Positions 7,686-10,000 of a stretch of 10,000 nt of DNA are shown in pieces. Source of the stretch: Magnetospirillum sp. (lineage in GTDB: Bacteria; Pseudomonadota; Alphaproteobacteria; Rhodospirillales; Magnetospirillaceae); assembly GCA_020217035.1 (NCBI GenBank), contig JAIWOG010000332.1, positions 1-10,000 on the forward strand. The letters run 5' to 3'. A model generated the notes under the pieces. The model worked only from the letters and a program-made list of their open reading frames with translations. It ran no database searches and had not been told where the DNA came from. Both the position numbers and the translations under genes were made by a program. The first letter of the stretch is position 1; the number at the start of each line of letters is the position of its first letter.

Positions 7686-8203
7686 CGCGACGAACGCCGT
7701 TTTTCCATGGTCGCCAGCCGCTTGATCTTCTTGGCGGCCAGACCTTCCAGATAGGCGACGCCGATCTCGTTGGGTCCTTCGCGGCGCCCGGTGATCCAAC
7801 GTCGACAATGCGACGATCCGCAGCCGCAGGCGAATTGGCGGTGCAGCACGTCCTCGGTCACCGCGTAATCGATGGTCAACAAGTCGCCGGCCTTGATGTC
7901 GGACAGCGACCAGATTTCCAGACGCTGCATGTCCAGGACGCAATTAGGGGCGCAGGAATGGGTCAGCAGGCCGACGAAATAGGGGTCGTGCAAGTGGGCG
8001 TCGGGCGACACCTGCAAAGTATGCTGCAACACCTTGGACGACAATTGTCCGGTGAACTTCGCCACCCGGACGCCACGGGGGATGGCATGGACCGACTTCA
8101 CCCCCATGCCGACCTTGCGCTTCACCGAGGTGACGGTGAAATCCTCGGCGACGGGAAGCTCGTCATCAACCTGATAGATGCTGGGATAGAGTGGGGTGGT
8201 CAT
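7682..8203 (-). CDS. Small SET-domain protein-lysine methyltransferase with post-SET zinc motif
   Basis: This is a 173-residue SET-domain protein, predicted to transfer methyl groups from S-adenosylmethionine to a lysine side chain. ATG 8203-8201 is chosen because homology-like sequence begins shortly after it and an AAAGG-type Shine-Dalgarno lies about 8 nt upstream; the frame is open further upstream to 8380 but that extension looks non-coding. Visible elements: a beta segment KVGMGVKSVHAIPRG (30-44) matching the GxG SAM-binding opening, a very short SET-I insert, THSCAPNC (81-88) in place of the usual NHSCxPN, DYAV with candidate catalytic Tyr113, and CGCGSSHC (126-133), the CxCx4C post-SET zinc motif. 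A basic tail (KKIKRLATMEKRRSSR) ends the protein. Thr81 replaces the SAM-contacting Asn of the family, which is odd. It is translationally coupled to the downstream decarboxylase, so a shared pathway or substrate protein is possible; its target is unknown. Confidence 0.88.
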   Translation of the reverse strand: MTTPLYPSIYQVDDELPVAEDFTVTSVKRKVGMGVKSVHAIPRGVRVAKFTGQLSSKVLQHTLQVSPDAHLHDPYFVGLLTHSCAPNCVLDMQRLEIWSLSDIKAGDLLTIDYAVTEDVLHRQFACGCGSSHCRRWITGRREGPNEIGVAYLEGLAAKKIKRLATMEKRRSSR

Positions 8204-8440
8204 GGTCTGCCTTTGACCTCGACGGGGTGGGGGGAAGGGAACGTTGCACACCAATATTCTTATGGTCACTTTCCCCATCCGCCAAGAGTCGATATTCAGT
8301 AAAGTGACGGCTTTTTTGCAATTACTCCCTTGGAGCCGTTGTCGGGGCGCATCGCGGCGGGGCGGGCGGACGATACGCACAAAGAGGAATGCCAGAAGAA
8401 CGTGCGCTTCTTGCAGTAATTGTGGACGCCCTGGAACCTT

Positions 8441-8453
8441 TGGATATTATCCA
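8441..8453. promoter_or_regulatory. 13-bp palindrome, possible operator
   Basis: TGGATA-T-TATCCA is a perfect 6+6 inverted repeat around one central base. It contains a -10-like TATTAT at 8445-8450, so a dimeric regulator bound here could block transcription toward the channel gene. Short palindromes occur by chance, so this is only a candidate. Confidence 0.3.
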
Positions 8454-8456
8454 TTC

Positions 8457-8470
8457 GCATCAGATGATGC
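8457..8470. promoter_or_regulatory. 14-bp inverted repeat, possible operator
   Basis: GCATCA-GA-TGATGC is a perfect 6+6 inverted repeat with a 2-bp spacer. It starts 3 bp after the preceding palindrome, with centres about 16-17 bp apart. The pairing of two palindromes is suggestive of a regulator site, but no known consensus is recognised. Confidence 0.3.
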
Positions 8471-8536
8471 ATGCTTCCGTTTCGGCCGCGATATGGTTAC
8501 TGTATGGCCGACGCAACGGGACGTTCGCCCCTTCAC

Positions 8537-8542
8537 TATAAA
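8537..8542 (+). promoter_or_regulatory. Possible -10 element for the channel operon
   Basis: TATAAA matches five of six bases of the sigma-70 -10 consensus and lies 21 bp before the chosen ATG. No -35 hexamer is recognisable at 16-18 bp upstream (the sequence there is GC-rich), so an activator-dependent promoter or a chance match is equally possible. Confidence 0.25.
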
Positions 8543-8563
8543 ATCCTTTTCGGGATGGGTAAA

Positions 8564-9376
8564 ATGAGCACAGGCTTTTCGCTCCGCGCCTTCGTGGAAA
8601 GCAAGGGGTTCCAATGGGGAACCTTCGCCGTGATCATGGCTAATGCCGTGACTGTGGTCGCCGAAAGTTATCTTGGCAGCGCCAGCGATAATTTTGAGAA
8701 TTTTTTCGACTCAATCGACTTTGTTTTTGTATCTATTTTCACAGCTGAAATAATACTGAAGATCTTCGTTTATCGGAAAGACTATCTCAAGGACCCCTGG
8801 AACATATTCGACGTCCTGGTCACCTGCCCTGCTTGGATTCCCGCCCTCAACACCTTGTCAGTGGCCCGAATCGCCCGTGTCATCCGCCTGCTTCGCCTAT
8901 TGTCGGCCTTCCCTTCCTTCCGGGCACTGACTTCGGCCATGCTGCGCTCGCTGGCGGATTCGGCCAGCATCGGCTGCTTGGTGGGGTTGTTCATGTTCAT
9001 CTTCGGCGTCCTGGCCTATCGCCTGTTCGGCGAGGCCGCGCCCGAATTGTTCGGTACCCTGGGGCGCACGCTGTTCACGCTTTTCAAGGTGGTTTCGCTT
9101 TACGACTTGATGTCGACCTTGAACGCGCTCGACAGCATGGCCGAGATCGCCTATCCGTTCTTCATCATCTACTTCATCAGCATGGCGTATTTCGTGCTGA
9201 ACTTCCTGATCGCCATCGCCAGTTTCAACATCTACAACGTCATGCAGGAAATGCATGGCAGCCGGTATGGCAAAGGTAGCGACGAGCCCGACCCCTTGGC
9301 TGCCGAGCTTGCCGAGATCAAGGCCACCCTGGCGGCCTTGATGGAGGCCCAGAAGAACCGCGTTTCCGCCGAATAG
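8564..9376 (+). CDS. Voltage-gated cation channel, bacterial Nav (NaChBac/NavMs) type, atypical selectivity filter
   Basis: This 270-residue single-domain six-TM channel is expected to act as a tetramer in the inner membrane. ATG 8564 is preferred: it has GGGA at 8552-8555 (8-nt spacing) and starts just before S1. In-frame starts at 8471, 8504 and 8555 would add unrelated residues. S1 is about 17-37, S2 48-70 (with Glu62 and Lys66), S3 77-95 (DPWNIFD, Asp83), and S4 98-113 with Arg102, 105, 108 and 111 at every third position, a complete voltage sensor. The S4-S5 linker has the family pattern SAFPSFRAL. S5 is about 136-155, the pore helix TLFKVV 172-177, the filter SLYDLMS 178-184, and S6 197-225 with the conserved Asn213. 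The C-terminal PLAAELAEIKATLAALMEAQ resembles the tetrameric coiled coil of bacterial Nav channels. The filter differs from TLESW(A/S): Tyr replaces the key Glu and Leu the Trp, so ion selectivity is uncertain. Codons of residues ~40-70 are strikingly AT-rich. Confidence 0.9.
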   Translation: MSTGFSLRAFVESKGFQWGTFAVIMANAVTVVAESYLGSASDNFENFFDSIDFVFVSIFTAEIILKIFVYRKDYLKDPWNIFDVLVTCPAWIPALNTLSVARIARVIRLLRLLSAFPSFRALTSAMLRSLADSASIGCLVGLFMFIFGVLAYRLFGEAAPELFGTLGRTLFTLFKVVSLYDLMSTLNALDSMAEIAYPFFIIYFISMAYFVLNFLIAIASFNIYNVMQEMHGSRYGKGSDEPDPLAAELAEIKATLAALMEAQKNRVSAE

Positions 9377-9382
9377 AGGGTG
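9376..9382 (+). promoter_or_regulatory. Ribosome binding site deciding the DUF4337 start
   Basis: GAGGGTG begins at the last base of the channel stop codon and lies 3 nt before ATG 9386. It includes an in-frame GTG at 9380, which is therefore part of the Shine-Dalgarno sequence rather than the start codon. Confidence 0.6.
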
Positions 9383-9385
9383 AAA

Positions 9386-9973
9386 ATGGACATCGACGAG
9401 ATCAAGGAAAAGATCGAGGAAGCCGCCACCGAGAACGGCAACACCTTCGTCGCGCTGTGGGTTTCCTTCCTGGCCATGCTGATGGCCATCACCAGCCTGG
9501 GCGGCAACAACGCCGGCAAGGACATGTTGAACGCCAACATCGAGGCGTCCAACCTGTTCGCCTTCTACCAGGCCAAGACCATCCGCCAGACGGTGATCCG
9601 CACCGCCGCCGACGACATGGACCTGTTGGCCGCCGCCGATCCCACCCTGGTGCCCGAGATGCGGACCCGAATCAAGGAGCAGGTCGCCAAGTACCGCGCC
9701 ACCGTCGAACGCTATGACACCGAACCGGGCGAAGGCCGCAAGGAACTGCTGGCGCGCGCCAAGGAACTGGAAGCCCAGCGAGACCTGGCCGCCAGCCGCG
9801 ACCCCTATTTCGACTATGCCGAAGCCCTGTTGCAAATCGCCGTGGTTCTGGCTTCCGTCAGCCTGATCACCGGCGTCGCCATCCTGCGCTGGTTCAGCAT
9901 CGGGCTTGGCGTCATCGGTGGCGTGTTGTCCATCAATGGGTTCCTGCTGCTGTTCCATCTGCCGTTTCTGTAA
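9386..9973 (+). CDS. DUF4337-type three-TM membrane protein
   Basis: The protein has 195 residues and is of unknown function. ATG 9386 follows a GAGGGTG Shine-Dalgarno, 9 bp after the channel stop, so the two genes are probably co-transcribed. The N-terminus is a short charged helix (DIDEIKEKIEEAA), followed by TM1 (about 20-38), an extended helical loop (40-145), TM2 (about 147-165) and TM3 (about 170-192), ending at a hydrophobic C-terminus. The loop contains the pattern ANIEASNLFAFYQAKTIRQT (50-69), which is the typical signature of DUF4337 as I remember it, and a charged coiled-coil-prone stretch around 91-136. The family is widespread in proteobacteria and lacks an assigned role. Proximity to a voltage-gated channel suggests an accessory or regulatory partner, but this is inference only. 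Composition is GC-rich like the rest of the window, unlike the 5' half of the channel gene. Confidence 0.85.
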   Translation: MDIDEIKEKIEEAATENGNTFVALWVSFLAMLMAITSLGGNNAGKDMLNANIEASNLFAFYQAKTIRQTVIRTAADDMDLLAAADPTLVPEMRTRIKEQVAKYRATVERYDTEPGEGRKELLARAKELEAQRDLAASRDPYFDYAEALLQIAVVLASVSLITGVAILRWFSIGLGVIGGVLSINGFLLLFHLPFL

Positions 9974-9981
9974 CCCCCCGC

Positions 9982-9986
9982 AGGAG
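9982..9986 (+). promoter_or_regulatory. Ribosome binding site of the next gene
   Basis: AGGAG sits 9 nt before ATG 9996, a near-ideal Shine-Dalgarno arrangement, 22 bp after the DUF4337 stop. Confidence 0.6.
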
Positions 9987-9995
9987 CCAGAAGCC

Positions 9996-10000
9996 ATGCG
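9996..10000 (+). CDS. Start of a further downstream gene (truncated by window)
   Basis: Only ATGCG is present. The call rests on the AGGAG ribosome binding site and the short gap after the DUF4337 gene, which suggest a third member of the channel operon. Nothing can be said about its product. Confidence 0.5.

Larger units (their letters stand above)
8204..8563. other. Divergent intergenic control region
   Basis: This 360-bp stretch separates the minus-strand SET/decarboxylase operon from the plus-strand channel operon and must hold both promoters. It is clearly less GC-rich than the flanking genes. I see no convincing gene or RNA. A TATAAA box (8537-8542) lies 21 bp before the channel ATG but has no recognisable -35. 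TATTAT (8445-8450) is another -10-like box. For the minus strand, TTGCAA (8321-8316) could be a -35, followed by weak GAATAT-type sequences. Two palindromes are listed separately. No Rho-independent terminator is evident. Confidence 0.6.

Noticed and set aside
6678..7754. 358-codon plus-strand open frame opposite the decarboxylase
   Set aside because: The minus strand has all the fold-type III decarboxylase motifs; the plus-strand translation has none of any known family.
8265..8308. Inverted repeat GTCACTTT / AAAGTGAC with 28-bp spacer, and CAATTACT / AGTAATTG (8319-8326, 8415-8422)
   Set aside because: Widely spaced 8-bp inverted matches are expected about once by chance in a 360-bp region, and neither forms a compact palindrome.
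8394..8413. Possible RNA hairpin in AGAAG...CTTCT
   Set aside because: The stem is only about 5 bp, AT-rich, with an 8-base loop and no T-run, too weak for a terminator or structured RNA.
8471..8563. 31-residue N-terminal extension of the channel from ATG 8471
   Set aside because: The extension has no Shine-Dalgarno, no family similarity and would contain the TATAAA box; ATG 8564 has GGGA at proper spacing just before S1.
8564..9376. Potassium channel interpretation
   Set aside because: There is no TVGYG-like filter. The pore helix, S4-S5 linker and C-terminal coiled coil match the bacterial Nav family better.
1..10000. CRISPR array, tRNA, rRNA, insertion sequence or phage integration site
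   Set aside because: I saw no regularly spaced DNA repeats, no transposase or integrase motifs with terminal repeats, and no recognisable tRNA or rRNA sequence.

Overview
The window is dense, high-GC bacterial DNA (about two thirds G+C by eye). Genes are tightly packed with ATGA/GTGA overlaps, and the proteins are of Gram-negative type (TolC-family outer membrane protein, HlyD-type adaptors). Composition and gene repertoire suggest an alphaproteobacterium of the Rhodospirillales/Magnetospirillum kind. That placement is an inference, as no rRNA or marker gene is present.

Region 1 (1-6521, plus strand) is one operon running in from the left edge. It encodes the C-terminal end of an Ala/Gly-rich tandem-repeat protein, a TolC-family outer membrane factor, a periplasmic RND/HlyD-type adaptor with a signal peptide, a membrane-anchored HlyD-type protein with a probable cytoplasmic GAF-like domain, and a 691-residue fusion of a PqqD-like domain, an M50 (site-2 protease type) zinc metalloprotease and a C-terminal HlyD-like lipoyl/barrel-sandwich hybrid. 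Junctions are -4 to +3 bp, so translational coupling is likely. The set looks like a trans-envelope export system, but no ABC ATPase or RND pump is visible; the integral inner-membrane component is a metalloprotease. The repeat protein is a natural candidate substrate. This is the most unusual locus here.

Region 2 (6525-8203, minus strand) is a two-gene operon converging on region 1 with a 3-bp gap. A small SET-domain lysine methyltransferase is followed, with a GTGA overlap, by a fold-type III PLP-dependent ornithine/lysine-type decarboxylase.

Region 3 (8204-8563) is the only sizeable non-coding stretch. It is the divergent control region between region 2 and region 4, has lower GC, and holds short palindromes and a TATAAA box but no clear complete promoter.

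Region 4 (8564-10000, plus strand) encodes a single-domain six-transmembrane voltage-gated cation channel of the bacterial Nav (NaChBac/NavMs) architecture. It has four regularly spaced S4 arginines but a selectivity filter in which the canonical Glu and Trp are missing. A DUF4337-type membrane protein follows 9 bp later, and a further gene begins at the right edge behind a good ribosome binding site.
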